The notes below the pieces were generated by a model, which was not told the origin of the DNA, ran no database searches, and worked only from the letters and a program-made list of their open reading frames with translations. Source: an uncultured Bacteroidales bacterium (GTDB taxonomy: Bacteria; Bacteroidota; Bacteroidia; Bacteroidales; Paludibacteraceae). From it: a stretch of DNA of 8,517 nt. A program made the translations under genes and the position numbers. This document shows, one piece after another, positions 1-7,185 of this stretch (its first letter is position 1; each line of letters begins with the position of its first letter). The DNA lies in assembly GCA_903912795.1 (NCBI GenBank), contig CAIWIS010000862.1, positions 1 to 8,517 of the forward strand, given 5' to 3'.

Positions 1-2
1 AA

Positions 3-1271
3 TCAAAATCTGTCCTTCCATAAAAATCGTAGCCATTCACCTGTTTTTTTCTCAGAAGGATTATCCTGAACTTTCCAAATTGACGTATTTTTAAGTTTAT
101 CGGGTAAAAACTGTTGAGCTGCAAAATTATTTGGGAAATCGTGTGAATACTTATAATTTTTCCCATAATTCAATTCCTTCATCAATTTAGTAGGTGAGTT
201 TCGTAAATGCAATGGCACAGGCAAATTACCTGTACGCTCAACGAGTGCAAGTGCCTCGTCGATAGCCAAATATGCCGAATTGCTTTTAGGCGATGATGCC
301 AAATATACGGTAGCTTCGGCCAAAATAATTCTTCCTTCGGGCCACCCAATTTTAGTCAAAGCATCAAAGCAAGCATTAGCTAAAAGCAAAGCATTTGGAT
401 TGGCCAACCCAATATCTTCGGCTGCTGAAATCACCAACCTTCGAGCAATAAATTTTGGGTCCTCGCCTCCAGCTACCATACGAGCCAGCCAGTAAATAGC
501 AGCATCGGGATCACTGCCACGAATGGATTTTATAAAAGCGGAGATAATATCATAATGCATTTCACCATCTTTATCGTAGGCTATAGGATTTTGTTGCAAT
601 CGTTCGGTTACTATTTCGTTTGTAAATCGGATAGTTTCATTTTCATCCGACGAAACAACCAATTCGATAATATTCAATAATTTACGAGCATCACCTCCAG
701 CATAACGCAATAAGGATTCGGTTTCTTCGAATACTATTTTCCTGCCTTTAATTTCAGGATCAGCAAGTACTGCTTTATTGGCAAGCTCCAATAAATCAGC
801 ATCTTCGAGCGATTTTAGCACATAAACCTGACAACGCGAAAGCAAGGGAGTTATAACTTCGAACGAAGGATTTTCGGTAGTAGCGCCAATAAGTGTAACG
901 GTTCCATTCTCGACAGCTCCAAGCAGTGAATCTTGCTGCGATTTGCTAAAACGGTGAATTTCGTCGATAAATAAAATTGGATTTCCACCTTGCGAAAAAA
1001 AACGGCTTTGTTTCGCTTTTTCAATCACTTCGCGCACATCTTTTACGCCCGAAGTCACAGCGCTAAGCGTATAAAATGGTCGATCCAATTTATTAGCAAT
1101 AATTTTGGCCAATGTAGTTTTACCTACACCAGGAGGCCCCCATAAAATAAACGACGACACATGCCCCGATTCAATCATCTGGCGTAAAATGGCTTTTGGT
1201 CCAACTAAGTGCTTTTGACCAATATAATCGTCGAGTGTTTTAGGACGAAGTCGCTCAGCTAAAGGCTGCAT
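3..1271 (-). CDS. rarA: RarA (MgsA) replication-associated recombination ATPase
   Basis: This is a cytoplasmic AAA+ ATPase of the clamp-loader/RuvB-like group that acts at stalled forks and single-strand gaps. The 422-residue length fits the family (E. coli RarA is about 447). Visible motifs are Walker A GPPGVGKT at 45-52, Walker B LFIDEI at 100-105, sensor 1 TTENPSFE at 131-138, a candidate arginine finger R146 in LLSRCQV, and sensor 2 GGDARKLLN with R196. The C-terminal half carries the RarA signature RGSDPDAAIYWLARM at 251-265 and the NSPTKLMKELNYGK segment near 358-371, which belong to the oligomerisation domain. The N-terminus (QPLAERLRP) is shorter than in E. coli. The start is secure, because an in-frame stop lies five codons upstream with no other start between. 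It follows polA by 57 bases without a visible terminator or convincing promoter, so co-transcription is likely. Its stop codon is at 3-5, so the gene is complete. Confidence 0.95.
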   Translation of the reverse strand: MQPLAERLRPKTLDDYIGQKHLVGPKAILRQMIESGHVSSFILWGPPGVGKTTLAKIIANKLDRPFYTLSAVTSGVKDVREVIEKAKQSRFFSQGGNPILFIDEIHRFSKSQQDSLLGAVENGTVTLIGATTENPSFEVITPLLSRCQVYVLKSLEDADLLELANKAVLADPEIKGRKIVFEETESLLRYAGGDARKLLNIIELVVSSDENETIRFTNEIVTERLQQNPIAYDKDGEMHYDIISAFIKSIRGSDPDAAIYWLARMVAGGEDPKFIARRLVISAAEDIGLANPNALLLANACFDALTKIGWPEGRIILAEATVYLASSPKSNSAYLAIDEALALVERTGNLPVPLHLRNSPTKLMKELNYGKNYKYSHDFPNNFAAQQFLPDKLKNTSIWKVQDNPSEKKTGEWLRFLWKDRF

Positions 1272-1328
1272 AAATAAGCAATTTTATCAATTAATAAAAG
1301 TTCGAAAATGAAATAAACCAAAAGCGAA

Positions 1329-4190
1329 TTAATGCGCTTCCAACCAGTTTAACCCTACACCATATTCCGCAATTAATGGTACTTTGAGGGTTAAAACGTG
1401 CTCCATTTCTTCGACAACTATTTTTTTTGCTGTTTCAATTTCCATTTCGGGAACTACAAAATTTAACTCATCGTGCACTTGCATGGTCATTTTGGTTTGT
1501 AAATTCTCTCGTTCAATTCTATCTTGAATGCGAATCATTGCAATTTTAATAATATCCGCTGCCGATCCCTGTATAGGTGCATTTATGGCATTTCGTTCAG
1601 CAAATCCACGTACCACATTGTTTTGCGAATTGATATCGGCCAAAAATCGTTTACGTCCAAAAATTGTTTCAACGTATCCCTTTTCCTTAGCACGCTGAAT
1701 GCAATCGTCCATATACATTTTCACATCCGGATAAGTAGCAAAATAACCATCAATCAACTCTTTAGCCTCTGCACGAGGAATAACCAATCGCTCCGAAAGT
1801 CCAAAAGTGGAAATGCCGTAAATAATACCAAAATTAGCCGTTTTTGCTTTTCGACGCATATCCGAAGTAACTTCGCTCACCGGAATTTTATATATTTTAG
1901 CTGCAGTTGCCGTATGAATATCCAAACCACTATTAAAAGCATCGAGCATATTTTTATCGGCACTCAAATGAGCCATAATGCGCAACTCTATTTGCGAATA
2001 ATCGGCACTTAAAAACACACAACCAGCATCTGGAATAAAAGCTTTCCGAATTTCTTTGCCCTGAGCATCCCGAATAGGGATGTTTTGCAAATTAGGATTG
2101 GTTGAACTCAGCCTTCCGGTTGATGTAACTGTTTGATTATATGAAGTGTGCACTTTACCAGTTTTTGAATTTATCAACAATGGCAACGCATCAATATAGG
2201 TACTAAGTAGTTTTTTAAGCCCCCTAAAATCGAGTATTTTAGCAATAATTGGGTGTTTTGATCGTATTTTCTCCAAAATATCTTCCGAAGTAGAATACTG
2301 ACCCGTCTTGGTTTTCTTGGCTTTATCGTCCAATTTTAAACGGTCGAACAATATTTCGCCCACCTGAGCCGGCGACGAGACATTGAATGAAAAACCAACC
2401 ATATCATGTATTTCCTTTTCAATAAGCAGTAATTCAGCCGTAAGAATTTCGGAGCTTTGCTTGAGTGCTTCGCTGTCAATGCGCACGCCGTTTCGTTCCA
2501 TTTTAGCCAAAACACGCACAAGCGGCATTTCAACATCATAAAACAAACTTTCCAATCCACTCTCAATTAACTCTTTGGACAATATTTGTTTCAACTGAAA
2601 TGTTATATCGGCATCTTCCGATGCATAATTACATAATAAATCAATATCCACAAAACGAATATCCATCTGATTTTTTCCTTTGCTACCTACAAGCTCTTCG
2701 AAATGAATAGTTCGATAGCGAAGATAAATCTCGGCCAAATAATCCATACCATGTCTGAGTTCTGGCTGAAGCAAATAATGAGCAATCATAGTATCAAAAA
2801 GTTTTCCTTTTAGTTCGATACCATAATTTGCAAGCATAAGCAAGTCGAACTTTATGTTTTGACCAATTTTTTCGATATGCTCACTCTGAAAAAACGCTTT
2901 AAATTCGCGTAAAACTTCATCAGCCTCACTCCTATCACTTGGTAGCACAACATAATATGCCTCACCAGCAACAAAACAAAACGAAAAACCGACTAATTCA
3001 GCTGAAAACACATCCAAACCAGTAGTTTCAGTATCAAAACAAACTGATTTTTGCATAAAGAGTTTCGAAATCAAATCGGCACGTTTCACCTTTGTATCAA
3101 TTAATTGATAAGAATGCGCCACATTCTTTAATGTATGTAACTCATTTTCGGCAACAGGTTCAAGAACTTGCTGAATTTTCACAACTTCTGTTGGTTTCTT
3201 CTTGACTATAGGATTCTCAGCTTCGTCAAATGCATCAAACAAATTCATTTGACCAGCTGGTGATTTTGGCCGTGCAAATTGAATAGTTGTTGTAGGCATA
3301 TCTGGTGGAAGCGACGTAAAAGGTTTTGCACCAAATTTATTTTGAGTCATAGTCCTGAACTCAAGTTCATCGAATAAAGCTTTTAACTCCTGTTCGTTAA
3401 CTTGCTCAATTTCCAATGATTTTTCGTTAAACTCAATGGGTACATCTGTTTTTATAGTAGCTAAGAATCTCGAAAACAGAATTTGCTCTTTATTTTTTTC
3501 AACCTTTTCTTTCAATGCACCTTTTAACTCATCAGTACGAGTTAATAAAGCATCAATACTTCCAAATTCCTTCAATAATTTTACGGCTGTTTTTTCGCCA
3601 ACGCCGGGACAACCAGGAATATTATCCGACGAGTCGCCCATCAGACCCAACAAATCAACAACTTGCTCATGACTATCTAATTCGTATTTATTTTTAACCT
3701 CATCGGGCCCCATCACTTCAAAACCACCAGTATGGCGAGGTCTGTACATAAAAATATGATCGGACACTAACTGTCCGTAATCTTTATCGGGTGTAAGCAT
3801 ATACACTTCGAAACCAGCCATTTCGGCTTGCTTTGAAACGGTGCCAATCACATCATCGGCCTCAAAACCTGCCACTTCCAAAATTGGAATATTATAGGCT
3901 TTAATTATTTTTTTTATATACGGAACGGCCAATTTAATATCTTCCGGAGTCGATTCACGTTGCGCCTTGTAAAGCTCATAAGCTTCGTGTCGGAAAGTTG
4001 GCCCACTAGGGTCAAAAGCCACGGCAATATGAGTTGGCTTTTCGCGTTTTAACACATCTTCGAGCGTATTTACAAAACCATAAATGGCCGAAGTATTTAA
4101 TCCTTTTGAATTGACACGTGGGGCACGAATAAATGCATAGTAAGCCCTATAAATAATGGCATACGCATCGAGCAAAAAAAGTTTTTTCAT
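1329..4190 (-). CDS. polA: DNA polymerase I
   Basis: This enzyme fills gaps, removes RNA primers and serves excision repair. At 953 residues it is slightly longer than E. coli Pol I (928), and all three domains look active. The 5' nuclease (about 1-290) has D8, the GFEADD acidic cluster at 108-113, D135/D137 and GDSSDN at 185-190, then a helix-hairpin-helix GCPGVGEKTA. The 3'-5' proofreading domain (about 380-560) keeps D386/E388 (FDTET), N445/D449 (GQNIKFD) and Y522/D526. The polymerase domain has motif A SADYSQIELR (D730), motif B with R779, K783, F787 and Y791, and motif C VHDE (D907). F787 matches E. coli F762. The linker 290-375 is proline- and lysine-rich and contains QMNLF at 314-318, resembling a sliding-clamp-binding peptide. 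A stop codon lies immediately before the ATG, which fixes the start. It follows the transporter gene by 60 bases on the same strand with no visible terminator. Confidence 0.98.
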   Translation of the reverse strand: MKKLFLLDAYAIIYRAYYAFIRAPRVNSKGLNTSAIYGFVNTLEDVLKREKPTHIAVAFDPSGPTFRHEAYELYKAQRESTPEDIKLAVPYIKKIIKAYNIPILEVAGFEADDVIGTVSKQAEMAGFEVYMLTPDKDYGQLVSDHIFMYRPRHTGGFEVMGPDEVKNKYELDSHEQVVDLLGLMGDSSDNIPGCPGVGEKTAVKLLKEFGSIDALLTRTDELKGALKEKVEKNKEQILFSRFLATIKTDVPIEFNEKSLEIEQVNEQELKALFDELEFRTMTQNKFGAKPFTSLPPDMPTTTIQFARPKSPAGQMNLFDAFDEAENPIVKKKPTEVVKIQQVLEPVAENELHTLKNVAHSYQLIDTKVKRADLISKLFMQKSVCFDTETTGLDVFSAELVGFSFCFVAGEAYYVVLPSDRSEADEVLREFKAFFQSEHIEKIGQNIKFDLLMLANYGIELKGKLFDTMIAHYLLQPELRHGMDYLAEIYLRYRTIHFEELVGSKGKNQMDIRFVDIDLLCNYASEDADITFQLKQILSKELIESGLESLFYDVEMPLVRVLAKMERNGVRIDSEALKQSSEILTAELLLIEKEIHDMVGFSFNVSSPAQVGEILFDRLKLDDKAKKTKTGQYSTSEDILEKIRSKHPIIAKILDFRGLKKLLSTYIDALPLLINSKTGKVHTSYNQTVTSTGRLSSTNPNLQNIPIRDAQGKEIRKAFIPDAGCVFLSADYSQIELRIMAHLSADKNMLDAFNSGLDIHTATAAKIYKIPVSEVTSDMRRKAKTANFGIIYGISTFGLSERLVIPRAEAKELIDGYFATYPDVKMYMDDCIQRAKEKGYVETIFGRKRFLADINSQNNVVRGFAERNAINAPIQGSAADIIKIAMIRIQDRIERENLQTKMTMQVHDELNFVVPEMEIETAKKIVVEEMEHVLTLKVPLIAEYGVGLNWLEAH

Positions 4191-4250
4191 TTAAAAATAA
4201 TCAGTTGTATAGTAATATTAAAAAATTGCAAACCACTACATTTCATAAAA

Positions 4251-5465
4251 TTAATGATGTGACTGTTTAAATTTCTTATTGAAAAACATAAAAACAGCTA
4301 TGCATAAAATCATTATAACCGCAAAAACCACAAAACTGTTCTGATTTGTAAGTTGTGTAGTTAACCAAAAAAGAAAAGTGCCAAAAGACACAAAAACAAA
4401 AGTAGTTAGATTGAGATAGGCAAATAAATCGCCCAACTTGCGCCCTGAATTTGATTTTTGTATTATTGCCAAGCAAGGCACTTGGAAAAAACCACCTGAA
4501 AATGCAGTGCCAAACACACAAAAGGCAAAAACTGAAATATCCAGATCAAAAAAAGTAATTATTGCAAGAAAAAAAACCATTCCAGCAATACCTGGAAGTA
4601 TCATATTTTTACCAGTTGTATTGCCAGCCACTTTGGCAGCTACCGTACACCCAACAGCAATTCCAATAGCAGCCATAGCCATAATTATGCCAGTTGTGGT
4701 ATTTCCAGCAGAGTAAAATTGCGATGTATGAATTACTAAATTCATTTGTAACATACCTCCTATTAACCAAAATGCAGATGAACCAAATACTGCTGGATTA
4801 ACATCTTTGAATGATTTAGCCAACATATATGATTGACTTATAAAAACAAATGGGTTGTTACTTGCTTTGCTTACTTCAATTGGCATTTCTTCAACTTTTA
4901 TCAGTAATGTAGAAATATATCCAACTACTGCAATAATTAGAAACAATGCAATAAAACTCCAGACACCAAAATTATCAGAAAAAGTGGAAGCAACAACAGT
5001 CCCCAATAATATTCCTAAAAAAGCCATAGTTTCGAACACACCACTACCAAACGCAACTTTCTTTTCGCCGCCTACATCGCGTATTAGTCCGTATTTCGAT
5101 GGCGAATACATACTACTTTGAATTCCCATTAATAGTACACCAAGTATTGCCAAATATATATTCTCAAAATAAAATGCCACTGCTGCTAATAACATAATTG
5201 GAATTTCGAGCAATTTGAAAAAACGGAAAATGCCTAACTTCGAAATTCGAACACTTAAATTACCCGCATAGGGCGAAAAAACAAGATATGGTAAAATTAA
5301 TGCTGCCGAAACGACAGTAATTAATTGCGATTGATTTAACCACGCAGGCAAAACCCAAGCAACAGAAACAAATATTATACTGTTTTTCAGTAAATTATCA
5401 TTAAAAACACCAAAAAAATTACTAGCAAAAAGAGCTATCCAGTTAATTGTTTTATTATTAGGCAT
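4251..5465 (-). CDS. MFS transporter, LplT-like (probable lysophospholipid flippase)
   Basis: This is a 404-residue inner-membrane protein with about 12 hydrophobic segments, typical of the major facilitator superfamily. Several stretches match LplT, the lysophospholipid transporter that feeds the acyltransferase Aas: FNDN near 21-24 (D23 aligns with the LplT helix-1 aspartate), YSPSKYGLI at 120-128, MAAIGIAVG at 264-272 and GGFFQVPCLAIIQ at 324-336. LplT-type domains also occur as the N-terminal part of Aas fusion proteins, but this gene ends after the MFS domain and no acyltransferase or acyl-ACP synthetase is seen in the window. One oddity is motif A, which reads GNLSVR at 68-73, so the usual aspartate (GxxAD) is Val72. 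The only ATG after the upstream in-frame stop is at 5465. A strong Bacteroidota-type promoter lies just upstream, making this the first gene of a possible transporter-polA-rarA transcript. MFS membership is firm. The substrate is inferred from motif similarity. Confidence 0.85.
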   Translation of the reverse strand: MPNNKTINWIALFASNFFGVFNDNLLKNSIIFVSVAWVLPAWLNQSQLITVVSAALILPYLVFSPYAGNLSVRISKLGIFRFFKLLEIPIMLLAAVAFYFENIYLAILGVLLMGIQSSMYSPSKYGLIRDVGGEKKVAFGSGVFETMAFLGILLGTVVASTFSDNFGVWSFIALFLIIAVVGYISTLLIKVEEMPIEVSKASNNPFVFISQSYMLAKSFKDVNPAVFGSSAFWLIGGMLQMNLVIHTSQFYSAGNTTTGIIMAMAAIGIAVGCTVAAKVAGNTTGKNMILPGIAGMVFFLAIITFFDLDISVFAFCVFGTAFSGGFFQVPCLAIIQKSNSGRKLGDLFAYLNLTTFVFVSFGTFLFWLTTQLTNQNSFVVFAVIMILCIAVFMFFNKKFKQSHH

Positions 5466-5489
5466 TGATTTTGCTATTTAGTTGCGAAA

Positions 5490-5520
5490 CAAAAATACGG
5501 TATTTTTTGCGACTTACAAA
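5490..5520 (-). promoter_or_regulatory. Bacteroidota housekeeping promoter for the MFS gene
   Basis: Read on the minus strand, TTTG (5517-5520) is followed after exactly 19 bases by TATTTTTG (5490-5497). This is a full match to the Bacteroides primary-sigma consensus TTTG-N19-21-TAnnTTTG. Transcription should begin a few bases downstream, near 5483-5486, leaving a leader of roughly 20 bases before the ATG at 5465. No convincing promoter was seen before polA or rarA, so this may drive all three genes. The start point is inferred from the consensus. Confidence 0.75.
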
Positions 5521-5540
5521 ACTAAATACACACAAAGAAT

Positions 5541-5555
5541 GTTTTAAGTTAAAAC
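5541..5555. promoter_or_regulatory. 15-base palindrome, candidate operator
   Basis: GTTTTAA and TTAAAAC form a perfect 7-base inverted repeat around a single central G. It lies 20 bases upstream of the -33 element of the MFS promoter and about 70 bases upstream of the kinase promoter. A one-base loop makes an RNA hairpin unlikely, so a DNA-binding site for a dimeric regulator is the better reading. The region is very AT-rich, so a chance palindrome is possible. No regulator is identified. Confidence 0.35.
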
Positions 5556-5587
5556 AAAACAAATCAAAACGCAAAAGCAAGCAAAAC
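5551..5587 (+). other. Cluster of short A-tracts, possible bent DNA
   Basis: Five A4 runs lie at 5551-5554, 5556-5559, 5566-5569, 5573-5576 and 5583-5586. Three of them are written as CAAAAC (5555-5560, 5565-5570, 5582-5587). Spacing from the second run onward is 10, 7 and 10 bases, so the tracts are only partly in helical phase. The cluster starts about 40 bases upstream of the kinase -33 element, where A-tracts can bend DNA or act as an upstream promoter element. This is a compositional observation only. Confidence 0.3.
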
Positions 5588-5602
5588 GCCCATTTTAATA
5601 AA

Positions 5603-5648
5603 TTAATGTTAAATTTTAGCGTTCAACTTGTTAATGTTAAGATTTTAG
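5603..5648 (+). repeat. Direct repeat TTAATGTTAA with shared ATTTTAG tail
   Basis: TTAATGTTAA occurs at 5603-5612 and again at 5631-5640, 28 bases apart. Each copy is followed by ATTTTAG (5613-5619 and 5642-5648), with one extra G in the second copy. The second copy lies inside the spacer of the predicted kinase promoter. OmpR-class regulators bind direct repeats, so this could be an autoregulatory site for the RprY-like protein encoded downstream. The 28-base period is wider than a typical OmpR-class tandem site, and AT-richness raises the chance of coincidence. Confidence 0.45.
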
Positions 5649-5659
5649 ATTTATATTTG
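5627..5659 (+). promoter_or_regulatory. Predicted promoter of the sensor kinase operon
   Basis: TATATTTG (5652-5659) is a full match to the Bacteroidota -7 element TAnnTTTG. CTTG (5627-5630), 21 bases upstream, matches the -33 TTTG at three of four positions. The predicted transcription start is around 5663-5666, only 2 to 5 bases before the ATG at 5668. If the site is real, the mRNA is leaderless or nearly so. Confidence 0.55.
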
Positions 5660-5667
5660 CACTCAGA

Positions 5668-7185
5668 ATGAAACGAACAACAATATACATTTTGATCATT
5701 TCGATGATTGTAACCTTTGTAGCATTGATAATTCTACAAATTCGATACATTAGCATAAATGCTGAAATGATTGAAAATCAGTTTAACGAGAGCGTTGACC
5801 GAAGCTTGTTTCAAACAGCAATATTAGTTGAGGAAAATGAAGCATTACAATATTTGGGCGAAGTTTTAGAAAGAACTGACTTTAGAGACAAGAAGAACAT
5901 TTTATTAAACGAAAAAGAAAATGACTTTGGAAAAACAATTGATAGCGTTTCGAAAAATCTAGAATTAGATAAAAACAAACCATTTATCCGTTTGAGCACA
6001 CGTCATGGAAATGCTACAATTGAAGAAACATCACGTTATTTACAAGAAAAATTCAGACAAAACTTTTCGCGTTCGAAAACAATATTGGATCAAGCTGTAT
6101 TTAGGTGGCTAAAAGAATCCGAAAACAAGGATTTTAATCAACGAGTTAATTTTGAAGAACTTGACAATATATTAGAAAATGTTTTACAAAACAATGGTGT
6201 TGAATTACCGTTTTACTATTCGGTAGTTGACAAGCAAGGAAATATAATTTATAAATGTACAAAGGAGATTCATAAGCACGAAAACAATAATAATGTTTAC
6301 TCTCAAAAATTATTTCCATCGGAAGATTCGAATAGAGCAGCATTTTTGCAAGTTACATTTCCCACAAAGCAAAATTTTATAATAAAATCGTTAAATCTAT
6401 TGCTACCGTCGGTTTTAATGCTTATTGTGATTTTATTAATTTTTACGTACGCTATTATTATCATTTTCAAACAGAAACAACTGAACAATATTAAAAACGA
6501 TTTTGTTAATAATATGACTCATGAGTTAAAAACTCCAATTTCGAGTATATCATTAGCGTCGCAAATGTTACAAGACCCAAGCGTGGGCAAAACACCTCAA
6601 ACTTTAAGTCATATATCCAAAGTAATCAGGGATGAAACCAAAAGACTGGGCTTTATGGTCGAAAAGGTTTTGCAAATGGCTGTTTTTGAGAAAGACACTT
6701 CGATTTTAAAAGTACGGGAAATGCAAATAAATTTGTTAATAAAAGAAATCACAACAAATTTCTCGCTAAAAGTATCGAACAAAGGAGGACAAATAACTTC
6801 GAAATTAAATGCAACAAATGATTTGGCATTGATAGATGAAGTACATTTTACAAACGTAATTTTCAATTTAATGGACAATGCGCTAAAATACAGCGACAAA
6901 GATTTACTATTAACACTTGAAACACGTAACGAAAAAGACAATATATTGATTTCGATTGAAGATAATGGCATCGGAATTCACAAAGACGACTTAAAACGCG
7001 TATTTGAGAAATTCTACAGGGTTTCTACCGGAAACCTCCACAACGTAAAGGGATTTGGACTTGGTTTGGCTTATGTAAAGAAAATTGTAACCGAACACAA
7101 AGGGTCTATTAAAGTTGAAAGCGAATTAAACATAGGAACAAAATTTACAATTACAATACCAACATTAAAAAACTACGAGTTATGA
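5668..7185 (+). CDS. rprX: Membrane sensor histidine kinase, RprX-like
   Basis: This 505-residue class-I histidine kinase should autophosphorylate and pass phosphate to the response regulator encoded next. A first transmembrane helix (about 5-25) and a second (about 243-267) enclose a periplasmic region of roughly 215 residues, rich in Asn, Lys and Glu, that I cannot assign to a known sensor family. VVDKQGNIIYKC at 186-197 looks like a PAS-type strand pair, and C197 is the only cysteine in the protein. The cytoplasmic part has the H-box MTHELKTP with H285, the N-box with N404 (MDNALKYS), G1 DNGIGI at 432-437, the F-box FEKFYR at 446-451 and G2 GFGLGL at 462-467. No HAMP or cytoplasmic PAS domain fits between the second helix and the H-box. 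The ATG at 5668 is the first start after the in-frame stop at 5638-5640. The next Met (13) would cut helix 1. The name rests on pairing with a clear RprY. The kinase itself is less conserved. Confidence 0.9.
   Translation: MKRTTIYILIISMIVTFVALIILQIRYISINAEMIENQFNESVDRSLFQTAILVEENEALQYLGEVLERTDFRDKKNILLNEKENDFGKTIDSVSKNLELDKNKPFIRLSTRHGNATIEETSRYLQEKFRQNFSRSKTILDQAVFRWLKESENKDFNQRVNFEELDNILENVLQNNGVELPFYYSVVDKQGNIIYKCTKEIHKHENNNNVYSQKLFPSEDSNRAAFLQVTFPTKQNFIIKSLNLLLPSVLMLIVILLIFTYAIIIIFKQKQLNNIKNDFVNNMTHELKTPISSISLASQMLQDPSVGKTPQTLSHISKVIRDETKRLGFMVEKVLQMAVFEKDTSILKVREMQINLLIKEITTNFSLKVSNKGGQITSKLNATNDLALIDEVHFTNVIFNLMDNALKYSDKDLLLTLETRNEKDNILISIEDNGIGIHKDDLKRVFEKFYRVSTGNLHNVKGFGLGLAYVKKIVTEHKGSIKVESELNIGTKFTITIPTLKNYEL

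Noticed and set aside
1272..1328. Possible separate promoter for rarA
   Set aside because: A TTTG is followed by TATTAATTG about 22 bases later, which has an extra base and a mismatch against the -7 consensus. It is too weak to call.
1524..2012. 162-codon plus-strand open frame inside polA
   Set aside because: It is antisense to the conserved polymerase domain, its peptide is Cys/His/Asn/Ser-rich with no family resemblance, and polA is intact. This is a shadow frame.
3908..3915. Eight-base homopolymer tracts in polA (3908-3915) and rarA (995-1002) as slippage or frameshift sites
   Set aside because: Both lie in intact conserved frames, and no alternative frame of useful length opens after them. 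They are normal for AT-rich Bacteroidota coding sequence.
4174..4190. A6-C-T7 inverted pattern at the polA start as a translational hairpin
   Set aside because: The arms are adjacent with a one-base loop and only A-U pairs. The pattern is explained by the conserved peptide MKKLFLLD.
4191..4250. Possible separate promoter for polA
   Set aside because: On the minus strand a TTTG is present, but no TAnnTTTG lies at 19-21 bases. The AT-rich sequence gives only poor matches.
4438..5121. Plus-strand open frames opposite the MFS gene (4438-4716 and 4855-5121)
   Set aside because: They are Ala/Ile/Pro-rich translations of the reverse complement of membrane-helix codons, as expected from antisense of a hydrophobic protein.
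6609..6971. 120-codon minus-strand open frame inside the kinase gene
   Set aside because: It lies opposite the conserved H-box-to-G1 region of the kinase and is Ser/Phe/Lys/Ile-rich low-complexity. There is no promoter or domain support.
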